From Clostridium psychrophilum (lineage in GTDB: Bacteria > Bacillota > Clostridia > Clostridiales > Clostridiaceae), in assembly GCF_018861705.1 (NCBI RefSeq), contig NZ_JAHLEC010000034.1:1-34334 (forward strand): 34,334 bases of DNA, written 5' to 3'. The position numbers and the translations under genes are program-made. Within the stretch, counting starts at the first letter, position 1. Each line of letters begins with the position of its first letter. Positions 7,948-15,583 of this stretch are shown in pieces. The notes beneath the pieces are model-generated. The model made no database searches. It saw only the letters and a list, made by a program, of their open reading frames with translations, and was not told the DNA's origin.

Positions 7948-7996
7948 ACAACACGTCTATTTGGAGTAAAGACAAGTAGACGTGTTGTTCTTTTTT
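7948..7996 (+). terminator. Second hairpin-plus-T terminator
   Basis: ACAACACGTCTA (7948-7959) pairs perfectly with TAGACGTGTTGT (7977-7988), followed by a T-rich run. Lying only 30 bases after the tRNA terminator, it is either a backup or the end of a small RNA starting between the two. No promoter for such an RNA is evident. Confidence 0.65.
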
Positions 7997-8106
7997 GAAA
8001 GAAGATATATGTGCAAGAAGATAGAAGTAAAGTTGCAAGAGAGCCGATACGAGTGTTAAAATGAACATTATATAATGTTAGTATAAAAAAATATTAATAA
8101 GAAGTA

Positions 8107-8169
8107 ATTTCTATATATGAGCAATTGTATATAGGGAGCTATAAGGCACCGTATGTAATTTATAGAAAG
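8107..8169 (+). promoter_or_regulatory. Structured leader upstream of the Cys-rich miniprotein
   Basis: TTTCTATA (about 8109-8116) can pair with TATAGAAA (8160-8167), and alternatively CTATATA (8111-8117) pairs with TATATAG (8128-8134) and CTATA (8139-8143) with TATAG. These are mutually exclusive short A/T stems. It matches no riboswitch class that I recognise and could be chance in an A/T-rich leader. The rest of 7997-8203 holds only a TATAAT box at 8071-8076. Confidence 0.25.
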
Positions 8170-8203
8170 TGATAATTATTAGGAGTTAGAAAGGGAGATA
8201 TAT

Positions 8204-8392
8204 ATGACATATACTTTTATATGTAAGACAAAACAATGTGAAAACTATAATAAAAAATTTGATATAGAGAAATCTATGAATGATGATAGTGAAGTTAAAT
8301 GTGAAAAATGTGTATGTAAAGCTAAAAGAAAATATAGTGTTCCGGTATTTGACATTAAATGTAGTGATTTTTGTGGGAAAATAGGTAAATAA
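8204..8392 (+). CDS. Cys-rich miniprotein, FmdB-type zinc ribbon-like
   Basis: A 62-residue protein with cysteines at 7, 12, 33, 36, 38, 53 and 57. The opening TYTFxCKTKQC, a spacer with FDIEKSMNDD, then KCEKC followed by KAKRKYSVP, follows the layout of FmdB-type regulatory zinc ribbons (MPxYxYxCxxC...F...CPxCG...KR). The first knuckle has an enlarged CxxxxC spacing and the second is CEKCVC, so it is a diverged member. The ATG is preceded by GAAAGGGAGA. Downstream, in another frame (8421-8498), a short Lys/Glu-rich stretch ends right at the terminator, so the C-terminus may have been lost by frameshift. Function unknown; zinc binding is inferred. Confidence 0.6.
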   Translation: MTYTFICKTKQCENYNKKFDIEKSMNDDSEVKCEKCVCKAKRKYSVPVFDIKCSDFCGKIGK

Positions 8393-8480
8393 GTAGAGTA
8401 TATTTAAGTAGAAAATATCTTTGGGAGAAGAAACAACTGGAGAATTTGATAATAAAAACAATAAGGAATTGATTAAATCA

Positions 8481-8519
8481 AAAAGAGAAGTGAGATAGAA
8501 ATATTTCACTTCTCTTTTT
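8481..8519 (+). terminator. Terminator after the Cys-rich miniprotein
   Basis: AAAAGAGAAGTGA (8481-8493) pairs perfectly with TCACTTCTCTTTT (8506-8518), ending in five T. Confidence 0.85.
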
Positions 8520-8542
8520 ATTTTGTAAATATAAATTTTGTG

Positions 8543-8646
8543 TTTAACAACATTTTGGAAGCTTCAAGTCTACCATCTTCTATAAGTGGCAGTCTAAATC
8601 TGCTTCCAAAGTTGTTAATATTGCAGCGACCCAGGAGATGATTTAA
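8543..8646 (+). repeat. Palindromic repeat element, copy A (104 bp)
   Basis: It starts TTTAACAAC and ends GGAGATGATTTAA. A long stem pairs 8544-8562 with GCTTCCAAAGTTGTTAA (8602-8618), leaving a 2-base AT bulge, and a smaller imperfect stem lies inside. The last 26 bases (8621-8646, TTGCAGCGACCC...) are identical to those of copy B. No coding capacity. It is in the same orientation as copy B and opposite to copy C. Confidence 0.8.
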
Positions 8647-8698
8647 TGAATATTTGAAATAAATAAGGAAAAACTAACTTCTGAAAGAGGTGTAAATT

Positions 8699-8821
8699 AT
8701 GAAAAATGAAAAAGAAAATCTTAATGAAAAACAGAAAAAACAATCTAAAAGCAAAGAAAATAACCCTGTGACTATAAATGGAGATAGTAACATGAGAAAA
8801 CCTGTAAGAGGTTTAAAGTAA
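8699..8821 (+). CDS. 40-residue charged miniprotein of unknown function
   Basis: ATG at 8699 is preceded by GAAAGAGGTG with good spacing, and the frame runs 40 codons to TAA just before a terminator. The N-terminal half is almost wholly Lys/Glu/Asn/Gln/Ser (KENLNEKQKKQSKSK); the C-terminal half reads NPVTINGDSNMRKPVRGLK. There is no signal peptide or membrane segment. I do not recognise a family. The clean ribosome binding site, stop and terminator argue it is real. It lies between two same-orientation copies of the palindromic repeat (A at 8543-8646, B at 8892-9044). Confidence 0.6.
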   Translation: MKNEKENLNEKQKKQSKSKENNPVTINGDSNMRKPVRGLK

Positions 8822-8867
8822 AGAAATGCAAAGAGGATGTATTCACATCTTCTTTGCATTTCTTTTT
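8821..8867 (+). terminator. Terminator of the 40-residue miniprotein gene
   Basis: AAGAAATGCAAAGA (8821-8834) pairs with TCTTTGCATTTCTT (8851-8864) and is followed by T's. Confidence 0.85.
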
Positions 8868-8891
8868 ATTAGTAATAAATTATAAAGTTAC

Positions 8892-9044
8892 TTTAACGAC
8901 ATTTCAGAAGGAAAGTCTCCCACGTCTATAAGTGGGAGTTACCTATCCTAGTAAAAATAAAACTTCAGTGGGAGTTAAATTTCCTTCTGAAGTCGTTAAT
9001 GCATCTCTTTCAGAGATGTTGCAGCGACCCAGGAGATGATTTAA
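8892..9044 (+). repeat. Palindromic repeat element, copy B (153 bp)
   Basis: It starts TTTAACGACATTTCAGAAGG and ends GGAGATGATTTAA. The outer stem pairs TTAACGAC-AT-TTCAGAAGGAAA (8893-8914) with TTTCCTTCTGAAGTCGTTAA (8980-8999), with the same AT bulge as copy A. Inner hairpins are CTCCCAC/GTGGGAG (8917-8923 with 8932-8938) and CATCTCT/AGAGATG (9002-9008 with 9012-9018). A second GTGGGAG (8968-8974) could compete for CTCCCAC. The 3' tail 9019-9044 is identical to copy A. Confidence 0.85.
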
Positions 9045-9183
9045 CATTATTTAAATAAGTAATGTATGTTATATTAATATATTTATTTATTATTTTTATA
9101 TAAATTCATGAAATTTAGTATCAAAATACATTCTTTAGCATAAATTGGTAATGTATTAGTAATATCAGAATAAGGAGGCAATT

Positions 9184-9732
9184 ATGAACCAAGAGGGAAG
9201 AAGTATTGTAGATATAGATTTGCAAGAAGATTATGAAATGGTTCCACTTGAACCAATGATGTATGGAAACAGCCCAATGAATATGATGCCAAACATGGAA
9301 TTCAATCAAAATATGGGAGTTCCAATGGGATTTATGCAGGATATGAATCCTAACACAAGAATGAATTCAATGGGAATGAGCCAAGATGAAAGAATGAACC
9401 CTTGGATGGGAATGAGTCAATTTAATGAAGACATGTTCATGAATGGATTTAATCCTATGGAAGGGATGGATAGTGACATAGCTGAATATGATGGATTTAG
9501 AGAATTAGACAAAGCTCAGCAGGAAGAATCACTACAAGAACAGTATGGTAGACCTGGTTTGCCTATACCACCTAGGCCACAACACAATGCTACGGAGGAT
9601 ATTGTAAGAAGAATTGAGAGGTATAATCCGGCTATAGTTAGTCGTATGACAAGATGCGGTATACCATATGTAGAAGCGAAGGATATAATTAGAAGAATTG
9701 TTAAAGTGACACTTATGTACAGGGACGAATAA
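9184..9732 (+). CDS. Met-rich protein with conserved-looking C-terminal domain
   Basis: A 182-residue protein of unknown function. The ATG follows AAGGAGGC at ideal spacing. The middle part is of low complexity: residues 19-95 contain 21 Met, with many Asn, Pro and Gly, in motifs such as MGMSQDERMNPWMGMSQ. The C-terminal 45 residues (from about ATEDIVRRIERYNP) are of ordinary composition, predicted helical, with one Cys and paired RRI/RRIVKV segments, and look like a folded domain. There is no signal peptide. Met-rich low-complexity proteins in clostridia can be spore-associated or metal/oxidant-responsive; nothing here decides. It forms its own unit with a terminator behind it. Confidence 0.7.
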   Translation: MNQEGRSIVDIDLQEDYEMVPLEPMMYGNSPMNMMPNMEFNQNMGVPMGFMQDMNPNTRMNSMGMSQDERMNPWMGMSQFNEDMFMNGFNPMEGMDSDIAEYDGFRELDKAQQEESLQEQYGRPGLPIPPRPQHNATEDIVRRIERYNPAIVSRMTRCGIPYVEAKDIIRRIVKVTLMYRDE

Positions 9733-9779
9733 AAATAATTTGTAACTAACATAAACAAATATAAAAATTATTTAAGGTA

Positions 9780-9809
9780 TAACCCTATAAAATATATAGG
9801 GTTATTTTT
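9780..9809 (+). terminator. Terminator of the Met-rich protein gene
   Basis: AACCCTATA (9781-9789) pairs with TATAGGGTT (9795-9803), then a T-rich run. Confidence 0.8.
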
Positions 9810-9955
9810 AGTTAATAGGTATTTTTAAGTATACATAATAATATATATAATATTTATTGAAGGAAATTTTAAAGCAACGTAGAATTTAAATATTAAATAG
9901 GAGAAATTAAATAGGAGAAAAAATTAAAGCCATGTAAATATAAAGAGGTGTAGAT

Positions 9956-10477
9956 ATGTTTAATATTGATATAGATTTCGATAATATAAGAATTATGAAT
10001 TTAGAAAAAGAAGATATTTGTAATGTTAAAGAATGGATTGGCAATCAAAAAGTTTTTAGCACAGAGGATGAGTTAAATTATGGGGTTAAGGAGTTTTATG
10101 AAAGATATTTAGAGTATTATGTTAGCGAAGGAGAATATTTTCTGAAAATATTATGTGGTAATGAGCTTATTGGTATTATAAAAGGTAGAATAGAATTTAA
10201 AAATCCAAATGAAGTTTGGATTATGTGTTATCTAATAGATGTTAAATTTTACAATAATGAAATATCAAACAAAATCATCAATGAATTTTTAAAACATTTA
10301 TATAATAATTATGGAATAAGCAATTTTTATACTCTTGTTTCTTCTAATAATTTGGATATGATAAAATTATGGACGAGCAATAACTTTGAAATAATTAGAA
10401 AAACAAAAAACTTTTTAAAAACAAAAAATGAAAATAAAAACATATTAATTTTAGAAAAAATAATCTTCAATAACTAA
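9956..10477 (+). CDS. GNAT-family N-acetyltransferase
   Basis: A 173-residue protein resembling Gcn5-related acetyltransferases. It opens with the IRIMNLEKEDICNVKEWI segment typical of RimJ/RimL-like members. A central strand region is GNELIGIIKGRIEF, and the C-terminal FYTLVSSNNLDMIKLWTSNNFEIIRKTK corresponds to the Asn/helix/GF-x-xxG region of the fold. The acetyl-CoA loop (Q/RxxGxG/A) is poorly conserved, so activity is uncertain and the substrate unknown. The ATG follows AGAGGTG. The composition is very rich in Asn, Lys and Ile. It stands alone with a terminator directly after its stop. Confidence 0.7.
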   Translation: MFNIDIDFDNIRIMNLEKEDICNVKEWIGNQKVFSTEDELNYGVKEFYERYLEYYVSEGEYFLKILCGNELIGIIKGRIEFKNPNEVWIMCYLIDVKFYNNEISNKIINEFLKHLYNNYGISNFYTLVSSNNLDMIKLWTSNNFEIIRKTKNFLKTKNENKNILILEKIIFNN

Positions 10478-10506
10478 ATCAGACATTAATTGTCGGATTT
10501 TTTTAT
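10477..10506 (+). terminator. Terminator of the acetyltransferase gene
   Basis: AATCAGACA...TTGTCGGATT stem with a 4-base TTAA loop region, followed by seven T. Confidence 0.8.
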
Positions 10507-10630
10507 TGAAGGGCGACTAAGCATAAATAATTAATGCATATGTGCAAGAAATATTTTTCTTTCTTATTCTAAAATCAGAGTTTTTATAATAATATTTTAA
10601 ATAGGGATTATTAAGTTAGGGGATGTTAAA

Positions 10631-11365
10631 GTGAAATATACTAGATATAATTATAAAGCACCTAAGAAAAAAAATAATTTTATAATTGTTATTACATTAA
10701 CATTAATAGCAGCTATTGCTTTGGGTACTATGTTTTCTAAACTGTTACCTAAAAATAATGCAAATGCCATTGCAAATGATAAAGCTACGAAAGTAAGTTT
10801 AAAAAAAGATATAAAATTAAACAAAGCCAGCACCATAGATACTAAAGCGGTTTCTACAAGCAATATTAAGAATTATGTAGCAATACAGTGTGGTGTTTTT
10901 AGTACAAAAGCGAGTGCGTTGTTATTAAAAGATAGTTTAAAAGATCTTGGCGTACCATTTATTATTGAGGATGGTAAGTTAAATAGAGTTTTACTGGGGG
11001 TATATCCTAAAGAGGGTACTGATAGTGTGGTTAAACAACTTAAGGCAAAAAAAATAGCTTATGCTAAAATAAATTTTCAGTTGGTTGGTAAGGATTTAAC
11101 TAGTGCACAAACTAATGAAATGATAAGTGCAGATATTAAAATATTAAATAAACTTTCAGAAAAAAACACAAAAGCAATTCAGACTGTAGAATTAAAAAAA
11201 TGGATGGTTTCACTTAAAGGAGCAGAACAAAAAAGCAACAGCTATGGTAATCTTAAACAAATAAAAGCATATTTAAATGCTTTACCACAAGAATTAAAAA
11301 AAGAAAAAACAGAGGCAGGATATGTATATATTTATAAATTTATAAAACAAATTTCAAAAACATAG
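10631..11365 (+). CDS. SPOR-domain membrane protein
   Basis: A 244-residue bitopic protein. A basic cytoplasmic N-terminus of about 16 residues is followed by one membrane segment (about 17-36). A Lys/Ala/Ser-rich linker comes next, then a SPOR-like domain at about 81-150 (NYVAIQCGVFSTKASALLLK...NRVLLGVYP). SPOR domains bind denuded glycan strands at division or sporulation septa. The remaining C-terminal part is Lys-rich and helical. The start is GTG at 10631 behind TTAGGGGATG. It lies shortly before the shape and division block, which suits a septal role, but the terminator after it makes it a separate unit. Confidence 0.8.
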   Translation: MKYTRYNYKAPKKKNNFIIVITLTLIAAIALGTMFSKLLPKNNANAIANDKATKVSLKKDIKLNKASTIDTKAVSTSNIKNYVAIQCGVFSTKASALLLKDSLKDLGVPFIIEDGKLNRVLLGVYPKEGTDSVVKQLKAKKIAYAKINFQLVGKDLTSAQTNEMISADIKILNKLSEKNTKAIQTVELKKWMVSLKGAEQKSNSYGNLKQIKAYLNALPQELKKEKTEAGYVYIYKFIKQISKT

Positions 11366-11436
11366 ATATTTTAATTTGTTAAGGATTACAATAGAACGAA
11401 ATCTTTATAATTGAGTATATAACATAGAAAAAAATA

Positions 11437-11475
11437 AAAAATGCAAGTAGGAATACGAGCCTACTTGCATTTTTA
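11437..11475 (+). terminator. Terminator of the SPOR-domain gene
   Basis: AAAAATGCAAGTAGG (11437-11451) pairs perfectly with CCTACTTGCATTTTT (11460-11474). Confidence 0.9.
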
Positions 11476-11615
11476 TAGAAAATTATTAGTAAATGCCATA
11501 CTTTGCAAGTAAAATTAATTATTAACTTTTTTTGAATAATATTTTTATACACTTGTGCATGAATTTATTAAATGTTAAAATGTATAAGATATATAAGTAA
11601 TGTGGGAGGTACAAT

Positions 11616-11876
11616 TTGAAAAGTGCAGAAAGAAAAAATACATCTTTTATATTTTTTATAATGTTAGGAGCAATTTCTGGAAGTTTTATAGGCGAACTAT
11701 TAGGAAATAACATGAATGCACTCGATTTTTTAAAGAGTACTTACACAATAGGTATGAGTAAACCTATGCTTATGGATTTTAAAGTATTTGCAATAACTTT
11801 CGGTATAAATTTTAATATTAACATTATGTCTATTATAGGCATAGTTTTGGCAATAATATTATATAGAAAGTATTAG
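11616..11876 (+). CDS. DUF4321-family small membrane protein
   Basis: An 86-residue protein with two hydrophobic segments: FIFFIMLGAISGSFIGELLG near residues 11-30 and NIMSIIGIVLAIILYRKY at the C-terminus. The first segment, with its GSFIGELL motif, matches the DUF4321 family of clostridial proteins found just upstream of maf. Function unknown. The start is a TTG at 11616 with GGGAGGT six bases before it. It is followed by maf after 10 bases, so it probably heads the maf-radC-mreBCD operon. Confidence 0.75.
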   Translation: MKSAERKNTSFIFFIMLGAISGSFIGELLGNNMNALDFLKSTYTIGMSKPMLMDFKVFAITFGINFNINIMSIIGIVLAIILYRKY

Positions 11877-11886
11877 GAGTGATATA

Positions 11887-12462
11887 GTGGAGATTATTCT
11901 AGCTTCTGCCTCGGAGCGTAGATCTGAACTTTTAAAGAAAATAACCAGTGATTTTAAAATATTGGTTAGTGATTTCGAAGAGAGCAAAGTATCTTTTACT
12001 GGAAATTGTGGAAACTATGTTATGACATTAGCAAAGGGAAAGGCTATGACTATTTGTAGTAGCGTTAAAAAACCTGCTATTATAATAGGATGCGATACTA
12101 TTGTTTATTTTAAAGGTAAAGTGTTTGGTAAGCCTAAAAACAATCTTGAAGCTTTTCAAATGCTTAGTGATTTAAGTGGTAATACACATGAGGTATATAC
12201 AGGCATTGCAATAGTTAACACGCAGACACAAGAAATTAAGACTGAATGTGTTTGCACACAAGTAAAATTTTCAAAACTTTCTTTGAGTGAAATAAATGAT
12301 TACATAGAAACAGGAGAACCAATTGGCATGGCTGGAGCTTATGCAATACAAGGAGCAGCGTCTAGATTCGTTGAAGAGATAAAAGGCTGCTACTATAGTG
12401 TTGTGGGGTTACCGGTAAACAAAGTATATTATATGCTAAGGGAGATGGGGGTCAATCTGTAA
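11887..12462 (+). CDS. maf: Maf nucleoside triphosphate pyrophosphatase
   Basis: A 191-residue cytoplasmic enzyme. The opening IILASASERRSELLKK matches the Maf signature (ASxSxRRxELL), and GCDTIVYFKGKVFGKPKN carries the catalytic Asp and the following Lys residues. EVYTGIAIV and GMAGAYAIQGAA complete the pattern. Maf proteins hydrolyse dTTP, UTP or modified nucleotides to the monophosphate and have been linked to septum formation in Bacillus. The start is GTG at 11887 after TAGGAGTG. radC follows closely, the standard maf-radC-mreB order of Firmicutes. Confidence 0.95.
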   Translation: MEIILASASERRSELLKKITSDFKILVSDFEESKVSFTGNCGNYVMTLAKGKAMTICSSVKKPAIIIGCDTIVYFKGKVFGKPKNNLEAFQMLSDLSGNTHEVYTGIAIVNTQTQEIKTECVCTQVKFSKLSLSEINDYIETGEPIGMAGAYAIQGAASRFVEEIKGCYYSVVGLPVNKVYYMLREMGVNL

Positions 12463-12479
12463 AGGAGTTGTTTATAGGT

Positions 12480-13160
12480 ATGACCTACAAGATTATGGAT
12501 TTGCCACAAAATGAAAGACCTAGGGAGAAATTGTTAAGATATGGTGCTGAAACTTTATCTAACAATGAACTATTAGCTATAATACTTAGGGTAGGATCAA
12601 AAAATGAAAATATTATAATACTTTGTAACAGAATAATTTCTGAGTGCGGTGGATTAAATGGACTTTTCAGTTCAAGTGCTGAGGAATTTATGAATTTAAA
12701 AGGGATTGGAAACGCCAAAGCAACACAACTTTTAGCACTTATAGAAATTTCAAAACGGTTTAGAAGTTTTAAATCTGGAGAAGAGTACAAAATTACTTCT
12801 CCCAAAGATGTTGCAGAGTATCTTATGGAGGAAATGAGATATTTAAAAAAAGAATATCTTAAGTTAATTATGTTAAATACTAAGAACGTAATTATAAGTA
12901 TAAAAGATATCTCAATTGGTAATTTGAATACCTCAATAGTTCATCCAAGAGAAGTATTTTACGAAGCTATTAGAAAATGCAGTGCTTCTGTGATTATTTG
13001 TCACAATCATCCGTCGGGGGATCCAACTCCAAGCAAGGAAGACATAAGCATTACTATAAGACTTAAAGAATGTGGTAAATTATTAGGAATAGAAGTACTT
13101 GATCATATAATTATTGGTAATGGAATTTATACTAGTTTAAAAGAAAAAGGAATGCTTTAG
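12480..13160 (+). CDS. radC: RadC-family JAB-domain protein
   Basis: A 226-residue protein. The N-terminal [20 protein letters not shown] and the helix-hairpin-helix-like [14 protein letters not shown] (near 75-90) precede a C-terminal JAB/MPN domain. Its metal motif includes [15 protein letters not shown]. Historically named for DNA repair, its role is not settled, and metallopeptidase-like activity is inferred from the JAB motif. ATG 12480 is preferred over an in-frame TTG at 12468, because AGGAG (12463-12467) abuts that TTG and could not serve it. It lies between maf and mreB. Confidence 0.92.
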   Translation: MTYKIMDLPQNERPREKLLRYGAETLSNNELLAIILRVGSKNENIIILCNRIISECGGLNGLFSSSAEEFMNLKGIGNAKATQLLALIEISKRFRSFKSGEEYKITSPKDVAEYLMEEMRYLKKEYLKLIMLNTKNVIISIKDISIGNLNTSIVHPREVFYEAIRKCSASVIICHNHPSGDPTPSKEDISITIRLKECGKLLGIEVLDHIIIGNGIYTSLKEKGML

Positions 13161-13180
13161 ATATGAGAGGAGAAATTATA

Positions 13181-14188
13181 ATGGGAATATTTGGAACGTC
13201 TCACGATATGGGAATAGATTTAGGAACAGCAAACACATTAATTTATTTGAAGGGGAAAGGAATTGTACTAAGAGAACCTTCGGTTGTAGCTATAAATATA
13301 AATACTAATAAGGTTTTAGCTGTTGGTGAAGAGGCTAAACAGATGATAGGTAGAACTCCAGGAAATATTGTTGCAATTCGTCCTATGAAAGATGGAGTAA
13401 TTGCAGATTTTAATATAACAGAGAAGATGCTTAGGCACTTTATAAATAAAGTTAGTCCCAAAGGATTCACAAGTCCAAGAATTGTAGTTGGATTTCCATC
13501 TGGAGTAACTGAGGTTGAAAAGAGAGCAATAGAGGAAGCGTCTAAAAGGGCAGGAGCACGTGAGGCATACCTAATGGAAGAACCAATGGCGGCTGCTATT
13601 GGAGCTGGGCTACCTGTAAATGAGCCAACAGGTAGTATGATAGTGGATATAGGTGGTGGAACTACTGAGGTTGCAATAATTTCATTAGGTGGTATTGTAA
13701 CATGCAAGTCTCTAAGAGTAGCAGGTGATGAACTTGATCAATCAATAATAGCATTTGTTAAAAAACAGTACAGTCTTATGATTGGTGAGAGAACAGCAGA
13801 AAATATTAAAATGGAGCTTGGATCAGTGTTTGAACAAGAAGATGATGAAATGAGTATGGAAATAACAGGACGAGATTTAATAACTGGACTTCCAAAAGTA
13901 ATAGAGGTAACACAGAAACAAGTAAGAGAAGCACTAAGTGAACCAATTCAATCAATAATTGAAGCTATAATAACGACACTCGAGAAAACCCCACCAGAAC
14001 TTGCATCAGATATAATGGAGAAAGGTATTATGTTAACTGGAGGTGGTGCTTTAATAAAAGGAATAGATGCACTAATAAACCAGGAAACACATATGCCTGT
14101 ACACATATCTGAAAATCCACTTGATTGTGTTGCAATAGGAGCAGGTAAAGCTCTCGATAATATAGATGTCATGAGTAAAAGAGGATAA
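13181..14188 (+). CDS. mreB: Rod shape-determining protein MreB
   Basis: A 335-residue bacterial actin that forms membrane-associated filaments guiding lateral wall synthesis. The ATPase signatures are intact: [18 protein letters not shown] (phosphate 1), [18 protein letters not shown] (phosphate 2) and [12 protein letters not shown] (adenosine). The length is typical. ATG 13181 is chosen over an in-frame ATG at 13163 because AGAGGAG (13166-13172) then sits at good spacing and the product starts MGIFG like other MreBs. mreC follows after 2 bases and mreD 10 bases later. Confidence 0.97.
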   Translation: MGIFGTSHDMGIDLGTANTLIYLKGKGIVLREPSVVAININTNKVLAVGEEAKQMIGRTPGNIVAIRPMKDGVIADFNITEKMLRHFINKVSPKGFTSPRIVVGFPSGVTEVEKRAIEEASKRAGAREAYLMEEPMAAAIGAGLPVNEPTGSMIVDIGGGTTEVAIISLGGIVTCKSLRVAGDELDQSIIAFVKKQYSLMIGERTAENIKMELGSVFEQEDDEMSMEITGRDLITGLPKVIEVTQKQVREALSEPIQSIIEAIITTLEKTPPELASDIMEKGIMLTGGGALIKGIDALINQETHMPVHISENPLDCVAIGAGKALDNIDVMSKRG

Positions 14189-14190
14189 AT

Positions 14191-15030
14191 ATGAAAAAAA
14201 ATAAACTGACAGTAGTTGTTATAATATTGTCAGTTACCTTTTTATCTTTAATAGGATATAGTGCAAATCGAGGAAAAATGTCTTTTGTGGAGAATGGTGT
14301 GGGTGTAACAATAAATTCAGTACAAGGTTTATTTTATGATAGTTTATACAAAATAAGTAGTTCATTTCAGTTTATAACAAATGTCTCAAAGGTTAAGACG
14401 CAAAATGAAGAACTTCGAAAAAGTAATAGTAAATATCAGAGCAAAGCTCTGGAATATAGCGCATCAATAAAAGAAAATGAAAGATTAAGAAGCATGTTTA
14501 AGTTTTCAGAACTAAAGGATCAATATAATTATGTAGGAGCTGACATAATTGGAATAAGTGGAAATAGTTTTACAGACGGATTTATAATCAGCGAAGGAGA
14601 AGATAAGGGCATAAAAAAAGGAATGATTGCTATGACTGGGGAAGGCTTAGTAGGTCAAGTTACTTCTGTTGGTAATAATTGGTCTATTGTGCAAAGCTTA
14701 TCTAATAAAAATATTGCAGTTGCTGCCCTTGTTCACAGAACAAGAGATAACAATGGTATTGTTAAAGGATACACAGACAAAAACAATAAACCTCTTGCAG
14801 AAATAGATCGTCTTTCTTTAGATTCTGGTGTAAAAAAAGGTGATGTGATAGAAACGTCAGGTCTTGGAGGAATATATCCTGCTGGAATTCAAATAGGAAA
14901 GGTACTTAGTGTTCATGAGGATAAAGGTGAAGTAATGAAAAGTGCTATAGTACAACCTTATGTTGATTTTTCTAAGATTGAAGAAGTTTTTATTGTTATA
15001 CCAAAAAATCCAAGGGAAATAAAATATTAG
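14191..15030 (+). CDS. mreC: Rod shape-determining protein MreC
   Basis: A 279-residue bitopic protein. One N-terminal membrane segment (about 7-23) is followed by a coiled coil (about 60-100: VKTQNEELRKSNSKY...KENERLRSMFKF). The extracellular beta-domain carries DGFIISEGEDKGIKKGMIAM and GLVGQVTSVG, then GGIYPAGIQIGKV. MreC scaffolds the elongation complex outside the membrane and bridges MreB/MreD to PBP2. The ribosome binding site lies inside the mreB end (AGAGGAT), implying coupling. Confidence 0.95.
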   Translation: MKKNKLTVVVIILSVTFLSLIGYSANRGKMSFVENGVGVTINSVQGLFYDSLYKISSSFQFITNVSKVKTQNEELRKSNSKYQSKALEYSASIKENERLRSMFKFSELKDQYNYVGADIIGISGNSFTDGFIISEGEDKGIKKGMIAMTGEGLVGQVTSVGNNWSIVQSLSNKNIAVAALVHRTRDNNGIVKGYTDKNNKPLAEIDRLSLDSGVKKGDVIETSGLGGIYPAGIQIGKVLSVHEDKGEVMKSAIVQPYVDFSKIEEVFIVIPKNPREIKY

Positions 15031-15040
15031 GAGCTGTATT

Positions 15041-15532
15041 ATGAAGAAAATATTAACTGTAGTATTTTTATGTATTTTATTCCTAATATTAGATAATACT
15101 TTGATGCCTTTACTTAAGATTAATGGAGTATATCCAAGCTTATTATTTACTTTTGCACTTTGTTATTCAATTGTTAGTGATTCAAAAGAGGCGGTAGTGA
15201 TAGGAATTGTTACTGGCGCATTGCAAGATGTGTATTTTTTTAATGGGTTTGGTATTAATATGCTAAGCAACATGCTTATGTGTATTATAGCTACAAACAT
15301 AGGTAAAAATATATTTGTTGAAAAATCATTTTTGCCAATAATATCATCCTTTGTGTTAAGTATAGTAAAAGGGTTAATAGTATTTTGTTTATTGCTATCA
15401 GTAAAACAATATACAAATTTAGGAGTGATTTTTTATAGTGGGGTATATAATTTAATAGTTTCTATTTTTATGTATAAATTTGTATACAAACTTTCTCAAA
15501 ATGAGTACATGAAGACAGAATGGAAATTTTAA
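15041..15532 (+). CDS. mreD: Rod shape-determining protein MreD
   Basis: A 163-residue, very hydrophobic protein with about five membrane segments. The GALQDVYFFNGFGINML segment is the conserved MreD signature (G-x-x-x-D...G-x-G). It works with MreC in the elongation complex. TAGGAG precedes the ATG. The next gene would normally be the PBP2 gene mrdA in clostridia; instead a hairpin and about 270 non-coding bases follow before minC. Confidence 0.92.
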   Translation: MKKILTVVFLCILFLILDNTLMPLLKINGVYPSLLFTFALCYSIVSDSKEAVVIGIVTGALQDVYFFNGFGINMLSNMLMCIIATNIGKNIFVEKSFLPIISSFVLSIVKGLIVFCLLLSVKQYTNLGVIFYSGVYNLIVSIFMYKFVYKLSQNEYMKTEWKF

Positions 15533-15545
15533 AATCTAAAACTCC

Positions 15546-15583
15546 AAATAAACTCTGATAAATTTATTTGTCAGAGTTTATTT
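15546..15583 (+). terminator. Hairpin after mreD
   Basis: AAATAAACTCTGA (15546-15558) pairs perfectly with TCAGAGTTTATTT (15571-15583). The T-run is short, but the position after mreD and before a new ribosome binding site suggests a terminator. A second A/T hairpin, TAATAATAGT/ACTATTATTA, lies at 15678-15704. Confidence 0.65.

Noticed and set aside
8543-9044. A CRISPR array from the repeated blocks
   Set aside because: The repeats are two long, differently sized palindromic elements around a gene, with no regular spacers and no cas genes.
8543-9044. A composite transposon formed by repeats A and B
   Set aside because: No transposase between the copies and no target duplication found outside them.
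13243-13707. 154-codon minus-strand open frame inside mreB
   Set aside because: Antisense to a highly conserved gene, with no ribosome binding site and Pro/Ile/Ser-rich composition that simply mirrors mreB codons.
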